64,000 nt of DNA from Triglochin maritima (GCA_963682175.1 OY821777.1:7966501-8030500), one strand, 5' to 3'. Shown: positions 25,085 to 37,152, numbered from the stretch's first letter. The notes: generated from the sequence alone by a model not told the origin. Numbers and translations: made by a program.

Positions 25085-28000
25085 AAACACTCAACAACGG
25101 ACAACCTCTATTTAGATGAGGAATGATATGCTGTTATGACTTTTGTCCAAGTTTTGTAACTACTGACTAGAAGACACATATCCATTTGTAGAAAGTAATA
25201 ACTTTTATGGTGAGGATGAATGCAAAATTATTTAGAAACAATCCCAAACATAACCTTTGACTTCTATACCATACCCAAAATACACACTTATAGTTCCAAC
25301 TATAATTGAAATACCATCCTAGTGTAATTCAACGGGAGATAATACAACAAGTCACAAACAAAACAAAACAAAAATCAGAAATTCACGGAATAATCGAACA
25401 TTAGGAATGACATGCATAGGGGGCCTTCAACTGTCAAATGGAGATATTAGTTCAGGAATCGAACTCTAACCTTTCTGCCGATGTGATCGTCAGATTTATC
25501 TCCTTGGGTTCGCATCTCCATCTTTCCTCATAGATGACAAGATGGTGTGACTCCCCATAGTGCCGCAGTTTTCTTTAAATTAGTTTATCAATAGAAATAT
25601 TAGAACTGCTTTCAAAACCAGTCTTCGGTTAGCTACAGCCTACAGTGAACCCAGACAAGTTTGTACGAAAATAAACACAGGTGGCCTGACCTATCAGGTG
25701 CCCACGGTGATTTTGATGATCAATGAGAAAATCCACAATAATGTTTCTAGTGATATTAATTTATCAGGTCACCGCATTTATGGTCACCGTGTTTATTAGT
25801 TCCTAATAGGCCACAGAGTTGTTTATTAGTGTAGAAACCAATACACACGGTGACCATAAACACCCAACTGCACCACTAAAAGGATTTTTGATGATGTTCC
25901 TAAAAGGCTGGATGCATTTGAAAAGCCAACTGATGATATCTACCTTCATTATTCATTGCTGCCGGCAACGAGACTCCTTGGATCTTTTCTCTCCAATAGG
26001 CTAGTGTTGCTGCAATGAAGCAAAATGTTTGATGATCACCTTAGCAACCCTGTAAGAATAATCATTCAATGATGGAGCAATGTAAAAGTTAAATAGAAAG
26101 GCAGCTATAGGAATTTATATCTATGGCAGAAGGAGCGCTGAAAATGATCGACCCACAGATTCTTCACTAAAGCAAAAAAGGGCGTTTCCATAGTTCCATT
26201 CCAGGCAATTAGATACCTTTTCCTGTTGAGAGCCAAATAATCAGGGGAAGTAGATAAATATCTAAACCAACCAATATAGCTACACACCTTGTTGAACTGA
26301 TTGTGATAGGGGGAAAACCAACTGCAAACAATTTTCCATGGTTTAAAAACGATATTATTTTATAGGTGTTATGAATTATCCCTAATATAAAATATAACTC
26401 CTAATATCAAATCAATCACCATTACCTTCGCCTTCAATCAGTAAAATTGCACAAACATAAGGGGTTTTAATGAAGGCAGGGGTGAGGATGGTGTTGCACG
26501 AGTAAAACAGCAATTCAGACCGGGGAGGGGGGGGGGGGGGGGTGTTCAAACTTGGTATATAGCGCTGATTAACTTGCCATTTTTGCAAATATAGTACTGA
26601 GACATTACATGACATAAAAGCAACAAAAAATAAATGAAATCATAAATTGTGGGAACTATAATGTTTAGTTTGGCGCTTAGCTATAAGATATCCAATGTTG
26701 ATATCAAAAATACTAAAACTAATCAGAATTCCAATTATTACAATCTTAAAACCCGTCCACAATGCACCTAGGACTAACTTGAGACACAAATGACACATCA
26801 GTGAAATAATACATATCAAATTCATCGTACAAAAAACTCAAATTCTATATTAATGGTATCCACAACCATTACAATCTTTTCCAAGTTCAATAAGTTCCCT
26901 TTGTAATTAGTGGTTAGAAAAAAAATCCCAGTGCAACAAAAGCTTGTTCTCTGTGAATTGGAATTAACAGATTGCTAAATCCAATCTTTGAGACGAAATC
27001 ATAAAATTGATTGGCAATGTCGAATGGATATATAAAGACTAACTATTTTACAAAGTTGATTTGGTTTATCATTTAGTATATTTTCTAACACATTTCTCCA
27101 TAGTCGAAAAGATATGGACTCTAGATTTAACAATTTACGAGAATGTACTAACCACTATCATCCAGAGGAACTCATTTATCTAGGAAAACGAATTGCTAAT
27201 TTGTAAATAGCAAGTACTAGTCTACAATACATTCATACAATGAAAAAGCTTTTCAGGAGAGGAAAAAATTAAACCCGTATGCTGAGTCTGAGGAAACCCA
27301 AACAAGATGTCAAAGAGTTTAGGCACCCATTCAAGGGATCATTCATCATTGGTTCAACTGGTCAAGTTACCACTTGAACTAAAATTAGCATGACATGTGG
27401 GTATAATTATTTTAGATTTTTTATTTATCTAAAATTATTGCAACTGAACCAAATTGAACCAACTGATATGGTTCATATCATGTCGCGGAAGGACACTAGA
27501 AAATCGGTCTTTCTGCCACTACCCCAACCACCACCCCTGACCAATTGACCTTTCAAACCTCAACTGCCAATTTGGCTTCGGTTGTAAAATATTACATTAA
27601 TCAAGAGATCTGGTGTATAAGAATATTTATTCAACATTAAATGTAAGTAATGATGAGAAACAAAACATGGTTCTTTTTAACCATAAGCATGAGAGGTCAA
27701 TTAGATATTCCCGGATGATTAAGTACCCAACGAGAATGAAGGTCAACCATAAGCATGAGAGGTGAAGTGTTTTTTTTTTTTTGATAAGCTTATCTGCTTC
27801 TGGAACGTAAAGTGTTGCCAAACACGATCTTATACTCAGAAGTGGGTCCAAAGTCAGCAAAAGAATCGATTTTTAAGAGCAGACTCAAACTCAAGATTTT
27901 TCTTAAAATCACCATTCAAATCAAGTTAATAAACTACGAAACAAATCATTAATCTGATATAGGTAGCATATATGGCACTTCCATGGTCCTCATGTTGATG

Positions 28001-28779
28001 ATATTTAGCATATAAAGTTTAATTTGGAATTTCAATAAGGAACTGATATTTTTCAGGACTTTAATATGTAATATTAAAGCATACATTACATGAGTTATTT
28101 TATATTATACACTAGGAAGTTGAGATTCTTGAGAAATGTTAAGGACTTTCGCCACTCTTATCTGCTTAGGGATTGCAAATTATATATGATCATCATCTCA
28201 GAGAAAAGAAAAATGTAGGAGACTATCTTGCTCACCTGGAAGGAGGTTAGTGGGCTAGGTAGGCATCTCCTACCGCCCCTCTGAAAACTGTTTCAAGCAT
28301 GTCAATCAGTATGTCAATATGAGCCACAAAATGTTCTCCGAGGCTAGAGAGAAACAACATGCAGCATCCAAAGAATTGATTAGATAGTGACCGATTTAGT
28401 AAAAATGGAAACAATAAAATTGGAACCACATTATGGTTTGCAGCAACTCTAAACGAAGTAGCATTTTTATATCATGATGGTTAGTTAGTGCACAAGAGAG
28501 ACTATTGAGAAAGAGGATGCCACCTCTGAAGCTGATTACAGGCACAATTCATACTTCAGATGAAACAAAGCAATGCATGCAATGCTAGGAAATTATATCA
28601 CTGTATAGAACTTATGGTGATCAAGGCAACTAACCTAAAGGTAAGATGGCAGATTTATTTCAAAGGGAATGAGTTTACTGTTCTATACCAATATAGTTCA
28701 ATACATTAAAAGACAAACCACAAACAGGAAAGAGTTCCAGTGAATATCAAAATGATACCCACCCTTTTGTAATATGTAT

Positions 28780-28797
28780 ACACACACACACACACAC
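28780..28797. repeat. (AC)n microsatellite
   Basis: Nine AC units in a row. Confidence 0.9.
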
Positions 28798-29041
28798 TAG
28801 CAAAATAGGCTTACAAAGGAAGTACTTAATTGGCATTCCCATAACCACTGAAAAATTGAAACAAGTCTGCATACCTAAATAGTGTCAACCAGGAATGATG
28901 AAAAGACACCATCAATGACATAATCGTCAAACCTCTAAGAGTCTAAGGTGCTCCGAACAAACTACAACCAGGTCGACATCAATCACCAAGTGAATCACCT
29001 TCAAGCCAACACTTCATTGTGAAAAATAGTTGAAGACTTAA

Positions 29042-30313
29042 CTACAGAGCTTCAAAAGCATGATCATGTAAATCTTCTGACTCGGTGACAAGGGATTTTG
29101 TTCCCAACTCCTTCCTCGGCTTAGGTGAAAGCCCTTTCACCAACATCTCCTCGTCATACTTGCGTGCCATTTCAATCATCCCATTCTGCATAAGTGCATC
29201 AATCAGTGCATTATAAGCAAACGAATCGGGACTATCCCCGTGATCCTCTATCACTTTCCAAACATGAAAAACCTCCGGCACACAACCCCATCTCCCAAAC
29301 TTCTTAAGCAACATAACATACGTATCCATAATAGGTCGACACCCACTCGCCAACATACTATCAAACAGCCAAAGAACCTCCTTCGGCCTAAGAAGAAACT
29401 GAAAAAAACAATGAAAAGTAATCACATTGGGTTCACAGCCCATCTCCCTCATTCGATCAAGGAAACCATAAGCCTCTGCAAACCTCCGAGCCTCACACAA
29501 GAGCTTCAAAACCGTATTATAAGTGACCACATTAGGTCTACACCCCAACTCCATCATCTCCCTATACATCCTAATCGAGTAATCGACCCCATTCGCCAAA
29601 CCAACCGCATGCACCACTACATTATAAGCAACAACATCCAAAACAATTCCCTTTTTCCTAATCTCCTTATAAACCCTAACCGCCCGCCACGGCTTCCCGG
29701 CCTTGGAAAGTATATTCATATAAATCGTGTATGAATGCAAGTCCTTATCGACGCCGTCCCTATCCATCTTCTCCCAGAACTCCCAGCACCGCCTCCACCA
29801 CCGCATCTTGTACCACCCCCTCAGCACCATGTTGTACGTCTTGGTGGTGGGCGGAAAAGGCGGGTTCTTCCCGAAGCAAATGTCGACAGCCTCGACGACG
29901 AGGCCGCGGTCGCAGAGCGCGTCGACGAGGTGGTGGAAGCAGACCTCGTCTCTGAGGCCATAATCGGCGGATGTTTCGAAGGCTCGGAGGGCGTCGGGGA
30001 CGAGGCGGGCGGCGGCGTAGCGGTTGAAGAGGGCCCGGAAGGAGGAGTGGTGGGGTCGGGGCATGCGGCGGATGAGGGCCCACGCGCTGTCGAACTCGAA
30101 GGCCTTGCCGAGGATGGAGATGGCGAGGTCGAAGGTGGCGACAGTGTGGTGGAAGTCGGGGTGGGCCTCGGCCCAGTGGAAGAAGTCCAGGGCGCCGGCC
30201 CAATCGTTGGAGTAGGTGGACAGGGTCGACAGGACCGTCGTGGGGTCCAGCCGGGGGTGGGGATCGGTGTTGATGCGCCGGCGGTGGATTAGGGTTTGGA
30301 CTCGACGGAGCAT
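29042..30313 (-). CDS. P-class pentatricopeptide repeat protein, At1g80550-like
   Basis: A single-exon P-class PPR protein of 423 aa, a sequence-specific RNA-binding scaffold of the kind that works in organelles. The closest match I recognise is Arabidopsis At1g80550, predicted mitochondrial, with the same order of blocks: STYSNDWAGALDFFHWAE near the N terminus, LRDEVCFHHLVDALCDRG, MDRDGVDKDLHSYTIYMNIL, RPNVVTYNTVLKLLCEA, CEPNVITFHCFFQF and DSFAYNALIDALMQNGMIEMA. About ten 35-residue repeats fill residues 50-400. There is no E, DYW or SMR extension. The start at 30313 (MLRRVQTL, basic, presequence-like) is the first ATG; upstream in-frame sequence has no ATG. GC content is very high at the 5' end and falls toward the 3' end. 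A SINE lies about 120 bp upstream. Confidence 0.9.
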   Translation of the reverse strand: MLRRVQTLIHRRRINTDPHPRLDPTTVLSTLSTYSNDWAGALDFFHWAEAHPDFHHTVATFDLAISILGKAFEFDSAWALIRRMPRPHHSSFRALFNRYAAARLVPDALRAFETSADYGLRDEVCFHHLVDALCDRGLVVEAVDICFGKNPPFPPTTKTYNMVLRGWYKMRWWRRCWEFWEKMDRDGVDKDLHSYTIYMNILSKAGKPWRAVRVYKEIRKKGIVLDVVAYNVVVHAVGLANGVDYSIRMYREMMELGCRPNVVTYNTVLKLLCEARRFAEAYGFLDRMREMGCEPNVITFHCFFQFLLRPKEVLWLFDSMLASGCRPIMDTYVMLLKKFGRWGCVPEVFHVWKVIEDHGDSPDSFAYNALIDALMQNGMIEMARKYDEEMLVKGLSPKPRKELGTKSLVTESEDLHDHAFEAL

Positions 30314-30434
30314 TCTGGGGTTTTGGGGGTTTCTCTTGGAGGTGGACTTCGTCTTCTGTTGATCTATTTTTGGCGCGATCGTGTTTTGTTCCCTCAAACT
30401 GGTGTGAACTGCGACGACTGGCTAACGATTAATT

Positions 30435-30610
30435 GACGCAGTGGTGTCCCCCGGGGGCTGCGTTGGTCGGAAAATTGACGCGGGTTCGAATCCTCCGTTC
30501 CGCAAGTCAAACGCCCCCATGTAAACAGCTGGACAGCCCCAAGGTTTGTATTCTGGCCGGCGTCCAAAAAGCAGGTAGTCCAGTGAATTCCCCGGTCATT
30601 AAAAAACAGA
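30435..30610 (+). mobile_element. tRNA-derived SINE
   Basis: The head contains a GCAGTGGTGTC box-A-like segment and GGGTTCGAATCC (30482-30493), an exact RNA polymerase III box B. The flanks are a perfect 13-bp target duplication CTAACGATTAATT (30422-30434 and 30611-30623). It is 176 bp long, with an A-rich end before the right duplication. It lies 120 bp upstream of the PPR start codon in opposite orientation, so it probably overlaps that gene's promoter or 5' UTR. Confidence 0.85.
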
Positions 30611-30623
30611 CTAACGATTAATT

Positions 30624-31104
30624 CGTATCCATTTACACCACAATAATATATAAATTCTGCCAACAATTACATAAAACAATGAAAACTGCTTGTTGACTCT
30701 GACTGCTAAAACCACTTCTTCCCGGGCCTCTGACATAATAAACTTAAAGACTTGTAAAACAAAGATTTGGATTGGAATCTCCCCAACATAGTCTGCGTGG
30801 TGTATATATAAGAGTTAAAGTGAGAGGTCAGAGCCCGAGAGGGAATTACAATAAAACAAATAAGGGGACAGCTTACAATGTATTCAAAGCAAAAAATGAT
30901 GCACAAAATTTGAACGTGACTGGTTGAAGCCAAAGTTGAGCTCTGACTGTAATTATTGGCACTGGATTAGTTGTGGCATGCAACACTGAATGCATGCAAT
31001 TCACAATGTACGGGCATGACCACATTTATTTATTTTGTAAAAAATGACAGCAAACCCAACTATACAGTTAGATGCCCAATTTTGTACACTTTATTCCTGT
31101 GATA
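30624..31104. other. Spacer between PPR and PP2C genes
   Basis: 480 bp of AT-rich sequence holding the PPR upstream region and PP2C 3' UTR. No other feature is seen. Confidence 0.5.
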
Positions 31105-33765
31105 TCAGTTATTCTGGCTCTCCAAGACACGTTTGAGGCTGTAGAGCCCTTCCGCCGATATGCTCCGCCGCACTTTCGGTCTGACGATTGGAACAGAAAT
31201 AGGAGGATTGGAATGGAAGCAGACCAGAACAGCAGTGAGATTATCGAAAGCCCCCCTCATCTTTGCCTCTTCCACCAATTCCCTACAACAGGTTTCTGCG
31301 TCATTGTGTTCTTGGAGCTTCCTTCGAACGAAGTCCACTGCATTTTGGTTAGAAAACATGTCCCATATCCCATCGCTGCCTATTATCAAGAACTCGTCTT
31401 CATTGGTAAGGGTTGTAGATTTGAGTTCTGGTTCAGAAGTTAGAGGTCCACCAGGTTGACTAGTTTCTTTCATTCCCTCGAGGTGCCAGTCTCCTATCGC
31501 TCGAGTGATTCCCAGTTGCCCGTTCAGGTAACCATCGAAAATGTGGCCACCTAGGGACTCCACACGTTTTCTCTCTTTCGTGCAACAAGGCCTGTGATCT
31601 TTAGACATTTCCATGGCGAAGCCAAATCGTGAAAGCACAGCTCGGCAGTCCCCAGCATTTGCAACCAACAAAGATCTATTACAACACAAGATGTACTTAG
31701 AACAGGCATGTCACTTTATAAAAAATGAGAGATAAGGATTATAGTTGTTAGGGCGAAAGAGAACCTACCTTCCAGATATCATAGCAGTTAGCGCTGTTGT
31801 GCCTGAAGATAAAGAAGATTCAACAGTGCATTCATGTGCAAACTGAGAATCAATTGCCATGAATGACCTTGTTATCACCTTTTCTAATTCTGAAGGAAAG
31901 TCCGCATCCTCGGCAACAATCTTGGGCAAATTATCACGAACAAAATGTGCTGCATCCTTTCCTCCATGCCCATCAAATACCTGAAGTTAGCATTTCAAAT
32001 GTAAGTACAACAATAGAAACGAGCTCAAACGGTCAAAGTCAAACAAAACTAAACTAATGAATGATGTTATGCCTACGGCCTACCCCTAATTTCATCGATA
32101 CAGAATGCAGAGACTTGTCTTTTATTGTTCTAAAATAAATGATAATAACATTGTTGCTATTTGGTCAGATTTTGTGACTAAGTACTTTCAGGGTCAGAAA
32201 TCAGAACACAATAATAACGGTGGAGAGGTGGGTGAAAGTACATGGCTATGTCTACCACTTGCACACAAATGTCAATGTCTCGAGTTTATAGTACTTCTAG
32301 AAAAAAGCTTCCTGGGATCAGTGAATTAGTTCAAGATTTATTTGGAAAAACACTAGCAAACTAATAGTTATGCACTTCAGTTCTATGCCAAACTATTCAC
32401 AAACATAGCAAATTCATCCGAAAGTTACTGAATTATTGGATATAAATTTCTTCAAACACATAGAATGAATCATCCCACACTATGCATGTTTATTAAAAAC
32501 TTCAAATGCTAGAGAGCTTGTTAGAGCATATTAATGCTCTTCGGTCTTCACCAATCACATCTATATTTTGACTTATATAAATGCGACATTGAAGAATTAA
32601 ACATGAGTTCGACTTACTCCGTAAAAGGAAACAGAACAATTGTCAGGTGAATGGCAGCCAAATTTTTGTGCTAGATCTGAAATGCACACATGTGTATCTT
32701 CCATTCTCTCACGGCCGCCAATATCAGACCACTCTCCAGACCGGAGCACAGGCACAAAGTCCACTGCTAGATTCTGTTTCACATCCATTACCACCGTGTT
32801 CTCACAAATTCTCTCCAGCTACCACAAGACAAATGATTATGTTAAGAAGGATCATAATGAACTGTAATTGCATCCGTATTCAGGTAACTTGAAGTGCTTC
32901 TCTAGAGAAATTCATCATGAGATTACAAGATTAGAGACTAATAAGAATGTAAAGCACCTGAAACAAAAGACATCACGTAAGAAATGAAAAGCTTAAAATT
33001 CATCCAGTGCATACTCTGATAAAAGTACAGACTGGTACCGACTTTAGTTACTATTTGCCTAACAAAGTTGACGGTTCAAAGCCGCAAGAGTTGGGAATAG
33101 AGCATTGGAGATTTCTGATGGCTGGGAAGGGCCACTAGACAAATGACATAGATCTAATAACAGACCACACATTTGCCACAAACATTAAAAGTTGTTCCGT
33201 TGCCAGTCAGCCTGGTTTAGCTGTCTGTATCCATGATTTGAGACATTTTGCTTTCTTCAATTATTGGATATAAATTAGGGATTAAAGAAATGCTTTTAGC
33301 AAATCTCATAGCAGCAACCTCATACCAAATCAAACACACAACCTCATAGCAACAACAGAGCCACGAAGTTGGTGATTAATGTCGAATTTCATGAACATCA
33401 TCAAAAAAAAACAATTAAAACCCAGAAAGTACTATAATTCACCTAAAACCCACAAAGTAAAGAAACATTACAAAAACAGCCAAACCAGAAGGCAGTAGAG
33501 ACCCAAAAGATGGTAACTTTGAAACCCAGAACCATAAATTAAAAAAAACGCCACTTTGAAATCAAACCCAGAAAGTAAATAAAACAATAATTCACTTAAA
33601 ACCCAGAAAGTAATCGTCAAACAATATTTTTAATAAAAAAATCACAAGGCAAAAAGAGCCAAAGGTTCGAACTTTGACCCCCTTAAAACCACCAAAAAGG
33701 CCACTTTGAACCCAAACCTTGGAAGAGGCATCGGGATCAGGAGCTGCCATGGTGGTTCCTTCCAT
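31105..33765 (-). CDS. Protein phosphatase 2C
   Basis: A Mg2+/Mn2+-dependent serine/threonine phosphatase (PPM/PP2C), 343 aa with no extra domain. Minus-strand exons are 33718-33765, 32618-32818, 31769-31980 and 31105-31675, with GT/AG borders and consistent phases. Catalytic motifs appear in order: RMEDTH with the metal-site Asp (residues 54-59), FDGHGG (85-90), SSGTTAL, LVANAGDCRAVLSR, SKDHRP, LGGHI, TRAIGDWHL, FLIIGSDGIWDM with a metal-binding Asp, and FDNLTAVLV near the end. The 16-residue first exon is alanine/serine/proline-rich. The metal-binding acidic residues are all present, so the enzyme should be active. The C-terminal tail after DNLTAVLV is about 45 aa and basic. Family members act in stress and hormone signalling; this one's substrate cannot be told from sequence. 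Confidence 0.92.
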
Positions 33766-34082
33766 CGTTCACGGCATTTCAGTCAGGAGTTGCGGAGTTT
33801 TGGTGTTGGTGTGGTTTTTGGTGGGGTGGAGAAGAAAAGGGAGATTTTTTATTTTTATTTTTTGGGTTGGATATTTGGTGTGGGAGGGAGGGAGTGAGTG
33901 TGAGTGTGGGGAGTCAGCGGCACCAAAGTGACAGCACCAAAAAAGATGCGGTCTCAATGCTACCACCTCCTCTTCTCACTCTTTAATTTTTTTTCTTTTC
34001 CCACTCAATGAAAATAAAGACCTTTGCTGTAAACCACATCAAGGGCGAAGTCAAGTTACAAAAGGAACATGCATAGGCCGAC
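33766..34082. other. PP2C 5' flank
   Basis: Upstream sequence of PP2C with a CT/GA-rich stretch. Open frames on the plus strand here are shadows of the 5' region. No gene is supported. Confidence 0.5.
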
Positions 34083-34085
34083 TTA

Positions 34086-34565
34086 GAGTACTTAGACCTC
34101 ACTAACTATGATCTGGACGTCCTGGTCATCAGTTCTCTCTCTTCAAAATCAGTTTTCTCTCTCTTCCACATCAGCTTTCTCTTTCCTCAACTCACTTTCT
34201 TCTCTTTCCTACACTATTCACCTCTTAACCACAACCAAACACAACCCACAATAACTTATCTCTCTTATCCACATCATTTAAGGGTCCATCTTGGTAAAAC
34301 TTTAAAAAAAAATCTAAAAATTCTAAACAATTGTAAAACGTATTTTCAAAAAAAATTAAAAAAACTAAAACAAAAAATTCTAAAAATCAAAACAAAAAAC
34401 AAAATTTAATATTTTTTAATTGACGATCGGGTCGTCGACCCGGGCGTTTCAACGCCCAGGTCTCTGACCTGGTCATCCACAACCTGAGAAAATGAGCATT
34501 AAGAAAATCATAACCTGGTCGCGAGGTCGTTCAAGACCTGAGAAAATCAGCGTCAAGGGATGCTC
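34086..34565. mobile_element. Harbinger/Tourist-like MITE
   Basis: TTA flanks both sides (34083-34085, 34566-34568). The left end begins GAGTACTTAGACC and the right end, reversed, GAGCATCCCTTGACG, sharing the first bases. The body carries repeated TTCTCTCTC and CCACATCAG motifs and a CACATCATTTAAGGGTCCAT block, shared with the elements at 4444 and 52490. The right part has paired AGGTC/GACCT inverted units. There is no coding capacity. Confidence 0.6.
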
Positions 34566-34568
34566 TTA

Positions 34569-36403
34569 ATGCAACCACAGACCCATAGTCGTTGGCATTA
34601 GTATCCAACCACAGCAGTAGCTTAGCTGCTAACAAGGGGTCAGATGAGCCCAAAGAAGTTGGTGCCTCACCACCCAAACCAGCTGCATCCCGACTCCCCA
34701 CTTGAGAAGTTCCAGCTCCTGGAGTTGTGGGCTTGCTGAGGAGAGAAAAACAAAAAGGTTTGACAGAGCCGGAATGATTGTTTAACATCCAAAGGTCCTA
34801 CAAAGCGACCGCTTAAACCATTGCTGTTGGAACCATTGCACCACCCCCATCTCACTCTCATTCGTTCATTCTTTCTCTATTTTTAATTAATTGCGTAACT
34901 GCATGATACCAGTCGCATGGGTGAAGATCGGATGTGCGTTTTCACCTCACCTAATTACTTATTTATTAGTTGGGATATACTTTTTGTGTATCATCACGAA
35001 ATGTGGCATGAATTAGATTTGTGATATTTGGGCATAGATATTGTGATATCTTCCGGTGTTTTGTGATATTTGAAATTGATGGTGGGACAAGATACTCCAT
35101 ATTCAAAAAATATGGAGCAGTTGTTGTCCCCTAACGGTTTGCTTATTTTCTTGGTTACTTGGCAAAAATAAGATACTAACACGAGACAACGTAATAAAAA
35201 ATTGAGTTAACATAAATCCGATATATCCGCTCTGTGGAGTAGAAAATCAATTCACTGGTAACATTTTCTTCAATTGTGAGATGACTACACGATTTTGGAC
35301 TGCGGCTTAAATAAACCTTAATATTGCTCCAAATAATAACAAACAATTCCGAAGACTATTTCGAAACCATCTCGATTTTGACAATGATACTTAGAATTGT
35401 TTCTTTTAGATGAGCATATCTCACTTGTTTGATCATTTAATGAATAACTACTTTAATATGCTTGAAATATTGACAAGTTCACTCAAACATGGCGGAGAGC
35501 ACTTTAGCACTCGGTTCAAAAAAATGTGTGATTGACCTTTGCACCAACTCATAATGAAATCACTATGCAACTTCCGCCTACCAGCCAAATGACTATATAC
35601 CTGATACTGAAGCTCACACAAGCACACTTGGTTGATGAACAACTCACATCTGACTATACGTAGATTGACAATGCTAGAAGATGAAGCCCAAGAGCGGTGA
35701 GAAATGGAAGAACGTCAGATAGCTCAAGAGGAGTGTGTGCAATACTTTGAGGAGTTCAGCGTACTCCTGCAAGCCTCGATTTCGGTCGTAACTAATGACA
35801 CCTAGTTGGTTCCTTGTGCTAAGGTTTTAGCAGCATTAGGGTGCGATTTGTAATGGTAGTAGAGGCTTTTGTAAAACTTTTCCCCCAAGAAGAGCAATTT
35901 TGTATAGGTTATTGTGACTTATAACAACTCAAAACCTTTTATTTATGAATGAAACCACCATGGTTATTGCGACTAATTATTTAAAAAAACATTTAGTCGT
36001 AGAAAAGTGAATCCCTTGTGTATATGTGAATTACCCGAAAATAAGATTTATATCTTGCATTTTTTGTGAATTATTTAAAAAAACATTTCGTTCTTACTTT
36101 CTTTGGGTATTTATTTGTTTTAGTTTTACGGTTTTTCATGTGCTTATCTTGTAAATTCTACATAGTTTTGAGATATAATGCTCGTGTTTTGTGGTTTTCA
36201 TTGTTTCAAAGACTCTGATACACAGATGCGCAACTAGATCAGCGACCACATTAATACCATTGTTAGGGGGTAGGGGGGTTTCTGATAAATGAGGATGACT
36301 TTATTTGTTTCCAAATAAATTGTGATTCCCAAAAATTTGGAGTTTTCCTTCTAAAAATTTACTTGATTGTTCATATTCTGGACACGACTGTTCACATTCT
36401 AGA
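34569..36403. other. Intergenic, no gene recognised
   Basis: A minus-strand open frame at 34566-34860 is interrupted by the MITE and matches nothing I know. The rest is AT-rich with no feature. Confidence 0.45.
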
Positions 36404-36660
36404 CAAGTCTGGACCAAATTGTGTTCATTCTGGACTGGGTTTGGACAAAGTTTAGACAATCTTGTCCAGAACCGTGACCATTACAGACTAAGTTTGGACT
36501 GGGTCTAGACAATCATAGCCAAAACCGTGTCCATTATGGACTGAGTCTAGATTGAGTTTAGACAATCTTGTCCAGAACCGTTACCATTGTGAATTGAATC
36601 TAGACTGAGTCTGGACAATCGTGTCCAGAATCATGTCCATTCAGGACCGCGTATTGACAG
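36404..36660. repeat. 53-bp tandem repeat array
   Basis: Copies begin with CAATC at 36457, 36510, 36563 and 36616, exactly 53 bp apart, each holding a CCAGAACCGTG-like and a GGACTGAGTCTAGA-like part. Degenerate copies extend to the left from about 36365. It is a minisatellite and noncoding. Confidence 0.85.
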
Positions 36661-36701
36661 AGACAGTGTTCATACTCAGTTCATAGTAGTCACGGTTTGA
36701 A

Positions 36702-37144
36702 TAGACCTGTCAATTGGGTCGTGTTCGTGTACTATCGTGTCTGACAGTTCTGCATTCGTGTCAGGATTTCGTGTTATCGTGTATAGTATAAATTGAAAAG
36801 ATTTCATCATGTTTAGATTGAAAATAGTTAAGTGACATGTTATATTGATATTTTCATTCTAAATAACATCTTAATTGACTATAATTAAGTAAAAATAATT
36901 GATTATCAAACAAAAGATGCAGTTCGTGTCTGTTTCGTGTACAAAAATAACTTATCGTGTGTATCGTGTCGTGTTCGTGTCAAATCGTGTACCAATTATT
37001 TTATATTTATATGTTCACAAAACATCGTAATAAATCATTTCAATCATACAAAAAATTTCGTGTAAAGTCGTGTCTATATCGTGTCTCCTTATCGTGTCGT
37101 GTCCGTGTCGTGTAATCGTGTCGTGTCCAAAATTAACAGGTCTA
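36702..37144. mobile_element. hAT-type MITE with TCGTGT repeats
   Basis: The ends are TAGACCTGTCAATTGGG and TTAACAGGTCTA, with GGTTTGAA and GGTTTGAT as 8-bp flanking duplications (one mismatch). Subterminal regions are full of the hexamer TCGTGT on one strand. 443 bp, noncoding. This hexamer differs from the GGCGGGT of the other hAT elements, so it is a separate family. Confidence 0.8.
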
Positions 37145-37152
37145 GGTTTGAT

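Larger units (their letters stand above)
23372..29041. other. Long AT-rich intergenic region
   Basis: I find no supported gene in 5.6 kb. It holds a 22-bp tandem duplication (25041-25084), a 16-bp inverted repeat (25779-25860), a 16-G run (26527-26542), an (AC)n tract (28780-28797) and one exon-like segment on the minus strand (28236-28343). The right end holds the presumed 3' UTR of the PPR gene. Confidence 0.5.

Noticed and set aside
26105..26287. Minus-strand frame with protein-like composition
   Set aside because: It looks protein-like (several Trp and Tyr) but I recognise no family, and no neighbouring exons could be joined to it with confidence.
29735..30292. Long plus-strand open frame of 185 codons
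   Set aside because: It is the antisense shadow of the GC-rich 5' half of the PPR gene. Its glycine/valine/glutamate-rich composition reflects the reverse strand of PPR codons.
30435..30510. Functional tRNA gene
   Set aside because: A box B is present, but there is no full cloverleaf with matching acceptor stem, and the unit has target-site duplications, so it is a SINE head.
34566..34860. Minus-strand frame cut by a MITE, possible gene fragment
   Set aside because: No family recognised. The open frame is short and its continuation beyond the MITE is not visible.
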